Assembly (NCBI GenBank): GCA_022496185.1
Contig: WTXG01000100.1
Coordinates: 62,001-126,000 of the forward strand
Length of the DNA: 64,000 bases
Origin: Multifurca ochricompacta
Taxonomy: Eukaryota > Basidiomycota > Agaricomycetes > Russulales > Russulaceae
Direction: 5' to 3'
Position 1 is the stretch's first letter. Every line of letters starts with the position of its first letter. Below the pieces are notes generated by a model that saw only the letters and a list, made by a program, of their open reading frames with translations, did no database searches and had not been told where the DNA came from. Made by a program: the position numbers and the translations under genes. Below are positions 44,950-57,519 of the stretch, piece after piece.

Positions 44950-45360
44950 CTTGGCCCCAAGCTTAGTCATCCGGTAAGGCCATAAATGCAAGGGAGGAAT
45001 CTGGAGGTCGCAGTGGCAACGCGGCATTGTGGACTGTCAACCCTCTTCCACCTGGAGGACTGCCCTTAATTCTGAACAAGGGGCATAGTGGATTGTCGGT
45101 TCTGGGTGCATGGGTGGTCTCAGGAATAGGTGTATGGTAAGTAGGAGAAAGGATTGTAGGGTGGTATACATCACGTCTAGATGATGTGCAGATTGCGTAA
45201 GTGCGAATATCGCAGGTAGTTCGGTCCACCTGCTGTTGCAAGGCATTAGTCTGGTAGCACAGTGTTGACCTCTGTCTGGGTTGTAGGATCGCAAAGATCG
45301 TCTAGGGCTGAGCTTATTAGGGATATGGATTTTGATCTGCATCAAAGAAGCTTTTTGTTC
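44950..45360 (-). pseudogene. Gyp-3 copy 1 third ORF, degraded C-terminal part
   Basis: Two overlapping minus frames (45241-44963 and 45345-45037) share between them the C-terminal sequence of the better-preserved ORF at 56354-57481: QQVDRTTCDIRTYAICTSSR then RDVYHPTILSPTY in one frame (against HQADCATQDIRFAIHALSRG and GDVYHRIFPFLTY), and LFLRPPMHPEPTIHYAPCSE in the other (against RRMRPEEATLYAPHPELRAI). A frameshift therefore lies between them. It lies between the chromodomain and the LTR. Confidence 0.6.
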
Positions 45361-45530
45361 TGGAAGCAGAAGTGGTTAAGGATTGGGTTTGCACCACGCG
45401 TATGCTTAGGGCGGGGGATCAGCGAGAAATAGACATTGGATCAGGGTGATTGATGTGAATGAAAGTAAGGAAAATTGGGTCGTTAATCGTCAAATTTGTC
45501 TGAATTATCAGAAATACCCCCCTCTTAGGA

Positions 45531-48500
45531 CTAGCACCGACCCTGGCACTGGGATAGTGAACTGAGATAAGATTCAATTAAGTCCGGTGCATGACAATCC
45601 TCTTCGTCAACCCAAGAGTTATCACTGGCTGGATAACCTTTCCAGCTAACCAGGTATTGAAGCTTCTGTGCACATCCATAAGTGTGATGATTTAAGATCG
45701 TGTCTATCTCATATTCTTCTTCTTGATTGATAAGATTGGGGGGCAGTTGCATGTAATTTGGGCTGTGAGCATCTGTCTCTTGATAAGGCGATAAGAGATT
45801 GATATGGAACACGTTATGGATTTTCATATGGTGTGGCAAGGCTAAGCGATAGGCAACAGGGGAGATACAAGCCAGGATAGTAAAAGGGCCATATTGTCGA
45901 GGGGCCAATTTTGAGGAGGGGAAATGCGTCTTGAGATTCTTCCCTTCAAGCCAGACCTGGGAACCAATCTCAAGATGTGGCTGGTCTGATTGATCTGTGG
46001 TCTTTCTAAACGTGTCCTCCGCTCGAGATCACGCGTCGCTTAGATCGCATAGGCACTCATTGACCTGTGGAACGTCAGTTTCCACAGCCTTGGCCTTCCA
46101 GTCAAACTGTATACCATGAATTAGTGTGTGTGGGGAGAGCTTCATTTTATCATGTGGCCAGGAATTGTGAACATATTCAGCTAGCGGTAAGTATTTGGGC
46201 CAACGATACTGATCATTGCTTATCCAGAGTCGCAAGTACTGTTCAAGCCAGAGGTTCATATGTTCACTCGAGCCATCTGTCTGGGGGTGGAATGCAGTCG
46301 ACAAGTTTTGTTGGATCTGAAGAACTCTTGCTAATGCATGCGAGAAATGAGATGTGAACTGTGGATCTCGATCGGAGATGATGCATTGTGGGATTCCAAA
46401 GAATGGAAAAAGGTGATGATAATAAAGGGTCACAACTCCCTCGCCTGTGATATCTTTGGAGCAGGGTATAAATTTGGCAGCTTTAGAACATCCTTGATCT
46501 ACGATTGTGAGTACTGCATCATATTTCCCAGCCAACGGGAGATCCGTGATCAGATCCATAGCAATATATTGGAACAGACCAGCGGTAGCCGGTACATCTA
46601 AGGGAAAGGTCGGTGCTTTCCTGGTGAGCTTGGGTTTATTCTCTTGACACTTTGCGCACCCCCGGACGTATTCTCATACAAATTCTTTTAAACCTTCACC
46701 TTCATATTCATATTGTACTCCTTGTATGGTTTTATCTATACCTGGGTGTCCCACCAGAATATGATCATGATATCGCTGAAGGACTTTGTGCCGCTCCAGG
46801 AGAGAGCTTGGGAAGGGAAGTTTCACAGGCTTAGATGTCTTAAGGAATAGCTCGGCAGGGAGGACGGTGATTTCATCATTATCTCCTAGTCCGTGATTGG
46901 CGTCTGGTTGGTGTGAAAGCATATCTGCAACTGTATGAAGCTTTCCTGGGACATGCTCCAATGTGAAGTCGAAATCAGCAAGCTCTTGCAGCCATCTAGC
47001 TTGCTGGCGATTGAGTTTTTGGGGCTCCTTGAAGTACTGAAGATTATTGTGATCAGTGCGGACTTGGACCTTATTCTTGGCGCCGAGAAGGTATTGACAC
47101 CACAATCTAAATGTGATGATGATAGTGAATAGTTTGCGATCGTAAATGTCCCAGTTACGCTGTGTAGCATCTAGCATCTTCGACAGGTAGGCAATGGGGT
47201 GTAGTCGTCCTTCAGGATCCTTTTGACTCAGGGTTGCCCCAAGGGCATAGCCTGAGGCATCAGCATCCACAATGAAAGGTTCTTCAAAATCTGGTTGTAT
47301 TAGTACTGGTTGTGAGGTCACTCATCGCTTAAGAGTGTCGAATGCCTCCTGTTCCGTATTGGTCCATTTCCAAGGGTTCTTGGCACTTGTGAGCGCATTT
47401 AGTGGGGCCGCAATCTTGCTAAATCCCTGGATAAACCATCGATAGAATTGGCAGAACCCTAGGAATGAGCGGATCTCTTTCACAGTCGTAGGTGTTTTCC
47501 AAGTGGCAACGCCTTCTACTTTGACCAGATCCATGTGCACCTGATTCGCCTCGAGGATAAGACCAAGGTATTCTATACGTGTTTGTTCAAAAGCACATTT
47601 TTCCGGTTTGAGGTAGAGATCCAATTTATCGAGTTTATCTAAGACACGATGTACTTTGGATTGATGATTGTGGAGATCATGATCAGTATGAATTAAGATG
47701 TTGTCCATATACACAGTAAACCAAGCATTCCCAGTTTCATCGCATTCATTAAGTTCTTCTCTAAATTCCGCATTCATCATGGTCTGGAATGTTGCTGGAG
47801 AATTTGTGAGACCAAAGAACATCACATTGGGTTCATATAGTCCGTGATTTGTCTTGAAGGCTGCCTTCCATTGGTCCTCTGGGACTATACGGATATTGTT
47901 ATATCCCCAGCGAACATCCATCTTCATGAACAGAGTGCTGCCGCGGACGCGATCTATGAGTTCCAGAATTAGTGGTAAGGGGTATGTATTTGGATCGTCC
48001 ATTCATTAAGTTTGCGATAATCTTGGACTGGCCTAAGTTTTCCATCCTTCTTTTTGATGAAGAAGAAGGGCGATGCATATGGCGATTTTGACTCTTTAAT
48101 GTACCCCTTCTGTAGGTGCTCCTCCAAGAATTTATTCAATGCGTCCTGTTCTCCCGGTCCTAACGGATAGATCCTACAATCTAGTGATGAAGGTGCATCT
48201 GGTTTTAGCTCGATTCGATGATCCCAAGGTCGGGCCTCAGGAAAGCGCTGTGCTTCCTGGTCACTGAACACCTTCTGATGTCGATGATACTCTTTTGGCA
48301 CGATCTGATCCCAAGAGTGCTCAATATTATCTTTCGCTTTGATTGCTAGTTCCTGAGCAATATTCAATTTTCTAATAAGTGCTTCTGGTACGTTGAGTTG
48401 AATTGATTGCATAAGACGTCCTTGACTCCAGTCTATAATCGGGTTACTAGCAGCAAACCAGGGATAGCCTAAGATCATTTGGTCCATCCCGATCGACGCA

Positions 48501-49147
48501 ATGTAGAATCGATGTCGTTGAGATTTGTTGTCTGTAGTTATATCGAGATCCACATATTTATCAATGTTCCGGGTGGCATTAGGGGTTCCATCAGTGTTTT
48601 GTAATTTCCTTGGGATCGCGAGTTGTTTGGTCAGGAGTCGGTATTTGATAACTGTTCTGTAACTGATGAAATTTTCTGTTGCACCACTGTCAACAAGTGC
48701 TTCTATGTCGGCCATTTCTTTCACACCATGGAGGGGAACAATTATTTTCATTGCTTGAATTGGTGAAATGTATACATGATGTGAAACTATCGCTCGAATG
48801 AACACTGCGCCATTCAAGCGATATAAAAAGTCCTCATCGTCTTTGAACTGCTTCTGTAACTCCAAGCGTTGGTTGTTGGTCATCGATTTCAGGGATGCTG
48901 CAAGTGCCACATGTCCATGGGTGGCTTTGAACATTTGATCCAGTGGGTACCATTGCAGTCGTCGGAGCAATTTCTGTGATGGCAGCAGTCCAGGCTGGGG
49001 CGCTTGTGCTGGGTCAAGGCTTCTTGGTTGGGCAATCACGAATGAGATGACCTCGTTGGCCGCACTCAAAACAGCGGCCCTCCCTTCTATATTGTTCTTT
49101 GTCTTTGGTAGTGACTGCCTTTTTAATTGCGTTGACGTCCATGGCAT
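45531..49147 (-). pseudogene. Gyp-3 copy 1 pol
   Basis: Protease core EALVDSGATENFIS; RT from [20 protein letters not shown]; active site reads VYMDNILIHTD, the second catalytic Asp being Asn (GAC to AAC, near 47700), which should abolish RT. RNase H with FIVDADASGYALGATLSQK. Integrase with VGHPGIDK and the core VDQGCSKAAKFIPC, ISDRDPQFTSHFS and HPQTDGSSEHMNLWLEQYL. Chromodomain YEIDTILNHHTYGCAQKLQY then LVSWKGYPASDNSW. Frame changes near 47980 and between 46674 and 46559. Confidence 0.88.
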
Positions 49148-50364
49148 TCAGATTGCGTCGTTGAGGGAGCATGGACTGTATTCCTTGACTAGTGCTTCGG
49201 TTAATGATTGGTGTTTTGTTTGCGAAGAGGCTCTGTATGTAGATCCAGTTTGCATGGTATTGTCGAGCTGAGTCTGCTGTTTCATCGAACGTCTGGGGAC
49301 TATCCTGAGTGATCATAGTCTGCACTAGTTTCTGAGGTAACCCCTTTTGAAAATTCTGTCGAGTTGCTGGATCATCTAGGTACAGCCTGGCCCGAATTGC
49401 GAGATCTCGGAATTCGGTGATGTAATTGTCGATATTTCCATTTGTCATCTGGAGTTTCTCTAGCCCCTGGAGTGCCTTTTGTCCTGCGGCTATATTGGCG
49501 AATGCCACCTGAAATGTTTGGTGGAATTTCTCCCACGGGTGCGGCTCTTGAATTCTGGCATGGGTGATGTTGGCTAGCCACCTTGTCTGTTCTGTCACCC
49601 ATCGGCTAACTTTTGTCCTCTCACTAGGGCCAACACATAGGAAACTCTGGATATCTTGTTTTTATAACTGTCACTTGGTTGTTCAGAAATGTGGAGCTCT
49701 ACTTGAGTCCACCAGTGCTCTGCCTCAGCTCAGTTTCCGTCGAAGAATGAGGGTGGTACCCTTCAATCCGTCCTCTGGTCGCACCATCCTTGGGTGCTGT
49801 GGTTGCAAGTAAGTCAGTGGGTCCTCCTTCAGGGTCTTCTGGGTCAGCTGATTGCTGTTGTTGTCTAGGTTGGGGTTCAGGAAGTGTGGTCGACATCGGT
49901 TCAGGTTTGCTCCTGCTGGTAGCGCTTCGATAACGGTTGGAGGATATTTCTGTTAGTGGGGTTCTGGAGGTATCAGGTACATTCAGTCCAGTTTCGTTAG
50001 GGGCTATCCTAATAGCTTCAATTTGTCCTAGGTTATTGGGATGGACTTGGTACCAAGTCCCTTGGTAAAGGTTGACCACGAGCTGTGTATGTCGGTAGGG
50101 AATCCAATATCCCCTAAAAGGTATGTGTTCCTCTTGTAACTCTAACCAGCATGCATTTCGCTTTAGCTCTGGGTCAATGTTGTCAGTCAATCGGATGGGG
50201 AGGATGAATGGGAAGGAGGTCGCCACAGTCGCAAGGGTTGTTTTGATGGACATCAATGAAGACACCTGGAGCAGTCCTGCTCCCAGTTGAGGTTCAAGTA
50301 AGAAGTCAGGGTTCTGTGTTGTGTGGGACGCTCTTAGTTGAGGAGTCGTTTGCGAGAAGTGCAA
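49014..50364 (-). pseudogene. Gyp-3 copy 1 gag
   Basis: N-terminal frame 50364-49699 (Gln/Pro-rich end) stops at a TAG; the second frame 49598-49014 contains the gag core (EKFHQTFQVAFANIAAGQKA, NIDNYITEFRDLAIRARLYL) and zinc knuckle CFECGQRGHLIRDCP, then overlaps pol in another frame. Matches the normal gag/pol arrangement with at least one break. Confidence 0.8.
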
Positions 50365-50810
50365 GGCGGTTTCGGTTTACAGGTAAGATTCTTTCAAGGC
50401 TCTGGGTTACTGATCGGTCTTCTAGGTTTCGGGTTGGCGACTGATACTCGAGGGACACGTTGTCCATCGAAGGCATCTGTGTAGCGAGCTATGAAAGTGT
50501 AGCTCAGTCTTTGGGATAGAAAGACTATATAATTTGATAATACCTATGAAAGCATAGCTACACAAATGAATCAGTAAAGGAAAGATGCAGCTACAACACA
50601 AGGAGTACTGACCTCAGTCTTTGGGATAGAAAGACTGAGGTTCCTAACTACGCTACTAAGTTCTTTTGTAAGAGCGAAGTATAACAAATAGACATGAAAA
50701 TTTGCATGACCCACGTGCTCTGAATATTGCATTGATGCAGTGATGATCAGATCTGGGCTGCCATCTCCGGTATCAATTGGCTGCATGCTATGGCTGCACT
50801 TCCAACACGC

Positions 50811-53492
50811 CCCCTCAGCCTGCACGCTGGACTCCCATCGCGTCTGCGAACTTCTCATGTTTCTTGCGGACGAGGCCTTTTGTCAACACATCAGCAAGCT
50901 GTTCTTCCGTTGGCACATATGTCAGTTCGATAACTTGGCTTTTGCACATGTGCCTCAAGAAGTGATGCCTTATCTTGATGTGTTTAGTGTGATCATGGAA
51001 CTTGGGGTTTCAGGCAACAGATATTGCAGATTGATTGTCCATGCAGAGGGTTGTCAGTGAGTCACTCTTCTGGTGGATGTCAGCTAGTAATCGATGCAAC
51101 CAGACAGCTTCTTTTGCAGCATGTGCTCCAGCAATATACTCAGCCTCAGTACTCGATAGTGCGATGGATGGTTGCTTCTTGGAGCTCCAGCTAATTGCGC
51201 CTCCAGCAAGTAGGAAAACAAAACCCGATGTGGACTTCTGATCGTTCACATCACTGGCCCAATCAGCGTCAACATAGCCGTACAGCTCAGTTCCCTTAGG
51301 TGCATTGTGTTTGAAGACAAGTTTTGCACTGCTCGTGGCTCTGAGGTAACGGAAAGCGCGGTTCAGAGCTTGCTGATGCTCCTCCCCAGGGTTCGCAGCA
51401 TGCCTCCCAAGCACTGCAACAGTGTATGCTAGGTCAGGACGGGTGCCGAGCATAGGGTACATCAATGCGCCGATCGCTTGCTGGTACCTTTTGACGTCAA
51501 CTGTAGGTGACTCGAGCTTCTTTAGGTGCTCGTTTGCGAGGGTGGGTGTGCTAATGGGTCACACGTCAGATTTTCCAAAACGCTTCAAGATTTCTTCAAT
51601 GTATTTTTCTTGGGAGAGCGCCATCCATCTGGCCTTGCGGTCGCGCGTGATGTGCATCCCAAGAATCCAGGTGATTTCGCCCAGGTCAGTCATCTCATAG
51701 GCATTTCTGAGTGCCTCTTTGTCTTCATTGATCTCCTTTAGGTCCTTTGACACCATGGTGATGTCATCAACGTAGAGAGCAATAATAGAGGACTTTGCAT
51801 TTCTGTGGTGGACGAAAACTGTGTGGTCAGCTTCAGTGCGTTGGTATCCTATGTTTTCAAGCTTAGCTCTGATGTCTTGATACCAGACGCGGCTGCCTTG
51901 CTTCGTTCCGTAGACTGCCTTGATAAGTCGGAGTACCATCCCCTCGGGAACTTCAAAACTGGGAGGTGGCTCCATGTAAATCTCTTCTTTTAGTTCGTCA
52001 TTTAGGTATGCTGACTTCACATCCATTTGGTGAACTTCCAGGTTGTATTCAGTTGCTAGTGCGAGGATTGCGCAAAGCGATGCAAACTTTGCCACTGGGG
52101 CGAATGTCTCATCATAGTCAACTCCTTCAACTTGAGTGAAACCCTGTGCGATGATGCAAGCCTTGTGCCTCAAGACCTCTCCAGTTGGCCTGCGCTTCGT
52201 GCGGAACACCCACTTGCTGCCAACCACCTTGTGCCCCTTTGGGTGTTCGACAACTTCATACACTCCATGGACTCGAATGATCTCATCTCCTCCTGGCAAG
52301 CAACTTCCCATTCGCCAGCATTGAGTCATGCCATAGCTTCTTTGAAGGTGCGTGGGTCACTTTCCAACTCAAGCTGTGCGATGTTGGCTTGCTCTGTAAG
52401 GTTCCCTTTTGTCTTGTAGGAGCTAATGGAGTAGTGAGGGTCATTGTCGCGGATAGGAGGGCAAGCGGTTCGCTTTGGTCGGGTGGTGATAGGCATTGGT
52501 GTTGGTGTCAGTGCTGGTGCTGGAGTCTCAGTGAGTACATTTTCAACTTTGCTGTCGCTACTTTGCTGAATTTGGCTAGGGTTTTGCACTGGTGTATTAG
52601 GCCGCAGCTCAATAATGTTGTCGTTTTCACCGCTAGTTTCTGCATCGTCGAATTCAATAATGACTCTTTCACTGTGTGGCCCCCCTTCATTGAATACAAC
52701 GTCGCGCGATTTGTAGAAACATCCCGTTGGGTGGTGCACTAGACGGTAAGCTTTGTGACTACGAGCATACCCCAAGAATGTGCACAATAGGGACTTTGCA
52801 CCAAGCTTGGTGCGATATTTTGCTGGGATATGCACAAACACTTGGCAGCCGAAAACACGCAAGCAAGAAACGTCAGGTTTATTTCCGCTCCAAGCTTCAT
52901 CAGGCGTGGAGTCTGCCAGTGCACGGGTGGGTGTGACATTGTGCAGATAAGCTGCGTACTCTAACGCATTGTACCAGTAGGTCTCAGGCAAGTCAGCATC
53001 AATTAGCATCATCTGGACTTTATCAAGAAGTGTCCAGTTCATGCGCTCCGCAATGCTGTTATGCTGAGGTGTGTCTGCCATTGTCATTTCGTGTTTGATG
53101 CCTTTGTCTTGCAGGAACCTCTGGGCGGCAGCGGTGATATATTCGCCCCCTCCATCTGTATGCAACACCCTGACTCGCTGACCTGTTTTGACTTCTGTGC
53201 ATGCAATGAAGCTTTTGAGATGGTGAGTGACTTCAGATTTGTCTCGCAGGCCGGCAACAAAGACTCTTCGGGACTTATCGTCCACCCAGGTTACAAAATA
53301 TTTGAATCCTTGGTGGGATTGTTGTGGCAACTTTCCACATACATCTGAGAAGATTCGCCCTAGGACTTGGGTAGCTCTGGTCCCAGTTTCCTTCTGGATT
53401 TCAGCGTGGGTCTGCTTCCCTTTGAGGCACGTCTTGCAGAGGTCAGGGGGGCTTGTCTGTGAGGTAATGTCCATCCCCTTAACCATCCCCTT
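50811..53492 (-). pseudogene. Cop-2 integrase, RT, RNase H
   Basis: Integrase continues DLCKTCLKGKQTHAEIQKET, GRIFSDVCGKLPQ, LHTDGGGEYITAA, HNSIAERMNWTLLDKVQMML. TGA at 52326, then a one-base frameshift near 52270 (SM-GVYEVVEHPKGHKVVGSK). RT with MDVKSAYLNDELKEEIYME and LYVDDITMVSKD. TGA near 51559. RNase H from SALMYPMLGTRPDLAYTV-type sequence to LSSTEAEYIAGAHAAKEAVW, then a TAG-like break at 51010 before the end HIKIRHHFLRH...ADVLTKGL. Four or so lesions in all, so a fairly young but dead copy. Confidence 0.85.
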
Positions 53493-55004
53493 TCACATCA
53501 TTTGGAGAACAGCATTGACATGTAGATGACCAAGGTGGCGGTGCCAGGTGTGTAAGTCAGTTTTCGCCACTGAGTTTCGTGCAACTAAAGCAACTTCATC
53601 ATCGGGGTTAGCCTTGTCCCCTTCACCCAGGAAAATATCGACTTGAGCGATCTGGACTCTCTCCGGGACTACAGTGTGGGCGTCCATCATGTAGAGGTTG
53701 CCTTCAAGGCATCCCTCACAGGTAAGCACTCCAGTCTGACTGTAGATCTGGCAGGAATTCTTGGCAAAATGCACATTGGCTCTGCGACTGGCGAGTTGAG
53801 CAACAGATAAAAGATTTCCATGTAGTTTGGGGACATGTAGGACGTCTTGGAGAATGGCATCACTCCACTTCCCATTTGCTGTCATTTGGACATGGATGCA
53901 ACCGATGCCGGTGCTGAGGATGCTGCTGTTGTCGCCTAAGACAATTTTTACTGGGTTGGTGAGTGTTTTGAAATTGAAAAACCAGTTCCGATGGGAGCAC
54001 ATGGTACGTGAAGCTCCAGAATCGATAATCCATCGCTGATTTAGATTGATGCGTGATGATAGGGCTTGTAGCACTTTGAACAGGAGTACAGGGCTGTCCC
54101 CTTGCGGTGCACTGTCACTGGCAGGTGCCTGGTCTCCAGTTACTGTGACTTTGGCTGTAGTGTTGGGAGATTTCTGCATATCATCTCCAGTGCCACTTGC
54201 TTTGGCCTCATTTTCCTTTTCCAGCTTCCAGCACTCTTCCACCACATGGCCACACTTCTTACAGTGAGTGCAGCGTTTCTTTGTCTTCTCCTCCTCTGAC
54301 TTTCCCTTTTTAGCTGTATTTGCTGAGCGCGCGAAGTAAGCGGTCACTCCAAGGCCTGATTCTTGGACGCAACATTGTTCATCAAGAATTATTTGTGACT
54401 TGACATGCTCAACGGTAAGGGAAGATGGATTGGACATAGAAAGGATGGTTTTTAGGGTGGATAGGGAGGTAGGGAGTGAGGAGATGATTGCAAAAGCAAC
54501 GAGCTTGTCATCCAATGGCAAACCGATGTTGGATATGGTATGGGCAGCCCTGACTATGGTGTTTATCTGGGGCTCGAGTGATTCTGTGTCCAAGAGGGTG
54601 GAGCGGAAGACGTCATTGATAAGGTAAACAGTCTTCTGCTCTCCTTTGCCTTCATAGTGGACTAATAGCTTCTCCCAGCATTCCTTGGCTGTCTTCGCAT
54701 ACAGGACTGTACTCAGGGGTTCGTCCTTGAGCGTCAATGATATTTGCGCTTGTGCTTCGCTATCTTTGGATGCCCATTCCTCCTGTATTTCAGGAGGTGC
54801 TGTGGCATCTGGCTGAGGCTCTGATCCATCAACCACAGACCACAATCTCCGCAGTTTCAGGACCATCTGAACTCTGTACTTCCAGAATGTGAAGTTTCCA
54901 CCATCATCTTCCAAGGAGGGTATGTCATATTGATGTGCTCCTTTTGAGTTTGCCGCAGGTGATGCTGCTGCCACTTTGGGTGCCGCTGTGCTGGGGGAAC
55001 TCAT
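53493..55004 (-). pseudogene. Cop-2 gag-protease-integrase start
   Basis: Open for 503 codons from MSSPSTAAPKVAAASPAANS. Copia gag domain (LKDEPLSTVLYAKTAKECWE, then KLLVHYEGKGE), zinc knuckle CTHCKKCGHVVEECW, protease RWIIDSGASRTMCSH, and the integrase zinc region beginning TWHRHLGHLHVNAVLQMM, where a single TGA (53493-53495) separates it from the rest of pol in the same frame. Confidence 0.87.
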
Positions 55005-55530
55005 TGCTTATAGTGTGTGGTGGTTTTCTGTCTGGTGTGTATTCTGGTTGGATTTAGAGCAACTCAGGTCTCATAATCTGTAGCAAGCTATGAAAGCGTA
55101 GCTCAGTCTTTGGGATAGAAAGACTATATAATTTGATAATACCTATGAAAGCGTAGCTACACAAATGAATCAGTAAAGGAAAGATGCAGCTACAACACAA
55201 GGAGTACTGACCTCAGTCTTTGGGATAGAAAGACTGAGGTTCCTAACTACGCTACTAAGTTCTTTTGTAAGAGCGAAGTATAACAAATAGACATGAAAAT
55301 TTGCATGACCCACATGCTCTGAATATTGCATTGATGCGGTGATGATCGGATCTGGGCTGCCATCTCTGGTATCAATTGGCTGCGTGCTATGGCTGCACTT
55401 CCAACAGTCTGTAGCTCTCACGCAGAATAAGATGTCGTTGGTCAGGAATTTGGGCAATGGGACGCATCGTCGTCGCCTTGCGGGTTCGGGTGAGTTCTTT
55501 TGTTTCTAAGTTCTGATAAGTCTGTTCTAA

Positions 55531-56219
55531 TGTCACAGCCAGGTCTCTGCTGTGTCAAGGTCATTCAAGTCACTGCTCCTCAAGATATAGAGCACATGCA
55601 AAGTCAAGGTCAAGACTGTCAAGGGCAAGTTGATTCAAGGGTGTCAAGGCAAACTACAAAGAGCTGCGGTCAAGGGCAAGTCAATTCAGATGTCAAAGTG
55701 AGCTACAAAGAGCTGCGGTCAAGGTTCAAGGCCCACAAGATCCAAGAGGGGCATGTGTGCAAGCAGGGAGTTGAAGCAGTGGCAATAGGCCCTGCTGGAA
55801 GTCTGGGGAGAGGGCTTCCTAAGTCGCAGCTTAGGAAGTTCAAGAGGATTTCTGGTGAAGAATAGTAGACCTGTATTGAATACAAGAGAACAGACTTAAG
55901 GTCTGTCTCTGTAATGTAGCAGTTTAAATACATCTTGAGATAGGCACATCAGTAAATGTAAGTTAATCAGAATGTTCCAGTAAGTGTCCACATGTGCCAG
56001 GGGTTATGCCCTGAACTGAGATAGAACAAAAGTGAGAGGGGTTGCACCCACTGCAGAGAAACCATATGGTGCAATCAAGGGATCAGATCATAAGTGTTAC
56101 CAATGGAAATTTGTCACAAACACGTCACAGACCGTCACATCCAAACCGTCACAGCTCTTGTCACAAGACTTGAAGGCAGAGATTGGAACAGGTATCAAAC
56201 ACGAATCAGAATCATCACA
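55531..56219 (-). repeat. Gyp-3 5' LTR (copy 1)
   Basis: 689 bp; minus-strand sense TGTGATGATTCTG...CCTGGCTGTGACA. Shares its start with 44706-44927 and its end with the LTR at 57520-58095. Near its 3' end (plus 55655-55730) the motif acaaagagctgcggtcaagg occurs twice about 50 bp apart. Confidence 0.85.
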
Positions 56220-56353
56220 CCAGTCCCTTCCCCAGCGTCAGAGCCGACGCCGCCCTTAAGAGAGAGGTGATTTTCCAATCTTTCTTTCCTCATCCCAATT
56301 CAAGATAACAAATTCTGGCCTGCAATAAACACACCATCCACTGCAACGCATCA

Positions 56354-57481
56354 ATGCGACCATGCACTACGCCCAGGATGACTACTCCACGCCATTTCCC
56401 TGTACAACCTATTGACCCCACCATGATTAACCAAACCATTGCAGCAGTTAACAATGCAGTGACCAAAGCGGCACTTAGATGACCGGACGATGCCCCAACA
56501 CTGACCCCTACTCCTGAACCACCTACCCTGACACACCACCTCCCTTCCATGATGACAGATGACCCAACTCAACACCTGATGGACATGATTACCCTAACAA
56601 CCCAGGATCCAAACCTGGAGCATGAAATCCAAACCAGAGTTCTGGCCATGCTTGCTGAGGCCAGGACACGTCTAACAGTTACAGCTCCTCCTCCAGAAAC
56701 ATCGGACAACATCATCTATAGGCCAACCACCCCAGAACTAGGACAACTACCTGACAAAGAGGTGGTCATCCAGACCACAGCAGAAGTAAACAACGCAACC
56801 AGGATGGAGAACCACTACGACCCCCCTTCCCCTCCTTTCCAGCAGAATCATGAACACACCCCCCACTACGTCGAACACTGAGTCGCCAACAGCAATGGAC
56901 GCGTCAACATCGCTCGGTGGTTAGCCTTTGAGTACCGCCGTGCCGATCCCTGCATTGCATTTACCATGGGGGCAAGGCAACCCATCCATTATCTCCCTCT
57001 CCATGTCCAATCACGCCCTCGCTCCTCTAGGGGCCCCAATCCCATACTAACACGATTTCAGCAATGCTTGTTTGATGCAGAACAAGCCTTTTCTCATCTA
57101 GTGAATGCAGCTCTGGATGACATGAACAACCCTGGTGCTTGGGCTGAGGTCTCCTGCTATCGCTATGCTACTAGACATTTGGACCAAGCTCATGCTGAAC
57201 TAGCTCACTGGCGCCATCAAGCTGACTGTGCAACTCAAGATATTCGCTTTGCCATTCATGCACTCTCTAGGGGGGATGTGTACCATCGCATTTTTCCATT
57301 TCTCACCTATGCCTATGCCAGCAATCGACGAATGCGCCCAGAAGAGGCCACCCTCTATGCCCCCCATCCAGAACTACGAGCCATTCTCCAAGCTGGAGGT
57401 GTTGGGAGTGCCTATTTGCCTTGTTGTCGTTGTCCACATCTCATCACTTCTCCTGTTATTGATCTTACTCATGAAGACTAG
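56354..57481 (+). pseudogene. Gyp-3 ORF3 (copy 2), two internal stops
   Basis: One plus frame of 375 codons from an ATG at 56354 (MRPCTTPRMTTPRHF), broken only by TGA codons near 56480 and 56879. N-terminal half Thr/Pro-rich and acidic; C-terminal half predicted helical (QCLFDAEQAFSHLVNAALDD, YATRHLDQAHAELAHWRHQA), then RGDVYHRIFPFLTYAYASNR and a His/Cys end (CCRCPHLI). It is in the same place as ORF3 of Gyp-2 but without its zinc knuckles. Both share a GDVY(x)2I motif after a helical segment, which could be distant homology or coincidence. Function unknown. Confidence 0.65.
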
Positions 57482-57519
57482 GGCACTTGGGGGCAAGTAC
57501 CACTGTAAAAGGGGGGTGA

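Larger units (their letters stand above)
50480..55406 (-). mobile_element. Cop-2: full-length Ty1/Copia element
   Basis: LTRs of exactly 328 bp each (50480-50807 and 55079-55406), TGTAGCRAGCTATG...CACTTCCAACA, differing at about eight positions by eye, all transitions. Flanks atctg and gtctg are a duplication with one mismatch. In coding sense the first bases after the 5' LTR are gattatgagacctgag, resembling an anticodon-arm primer site of a Met tRNA. A purine tract (gctgagggggcg) precedes the 3' LTR. Inserted in the Gyp-3 leader. Confidence 0.93.
44928..56219 (-). mobile_element. Gyp-3 copy 1: Ty3/Gypsy chromovirus, with Cop-2 in its leader
   Basis: Minus-strand element: 5' LTR 55531-56219, leader (55530 down to 50365, interrupted by Cop-2), gag, pol with chromodomain, remnant of a third ORF, truncated 3' LTR. 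Gag-pol is better preserved than in Gyp-2 but frameshifted and the RT active site is altered. No target duplication can be assigned because the 3' LTR is truncated. Confidence 0.87.

Noticed and set aside
50571..50858. 95-codon ORF repeated almost identically at 55170-55457
   Set aside because: Both lie mainly in the two Cop-2 LTRs; repetition is due to LTR identity.
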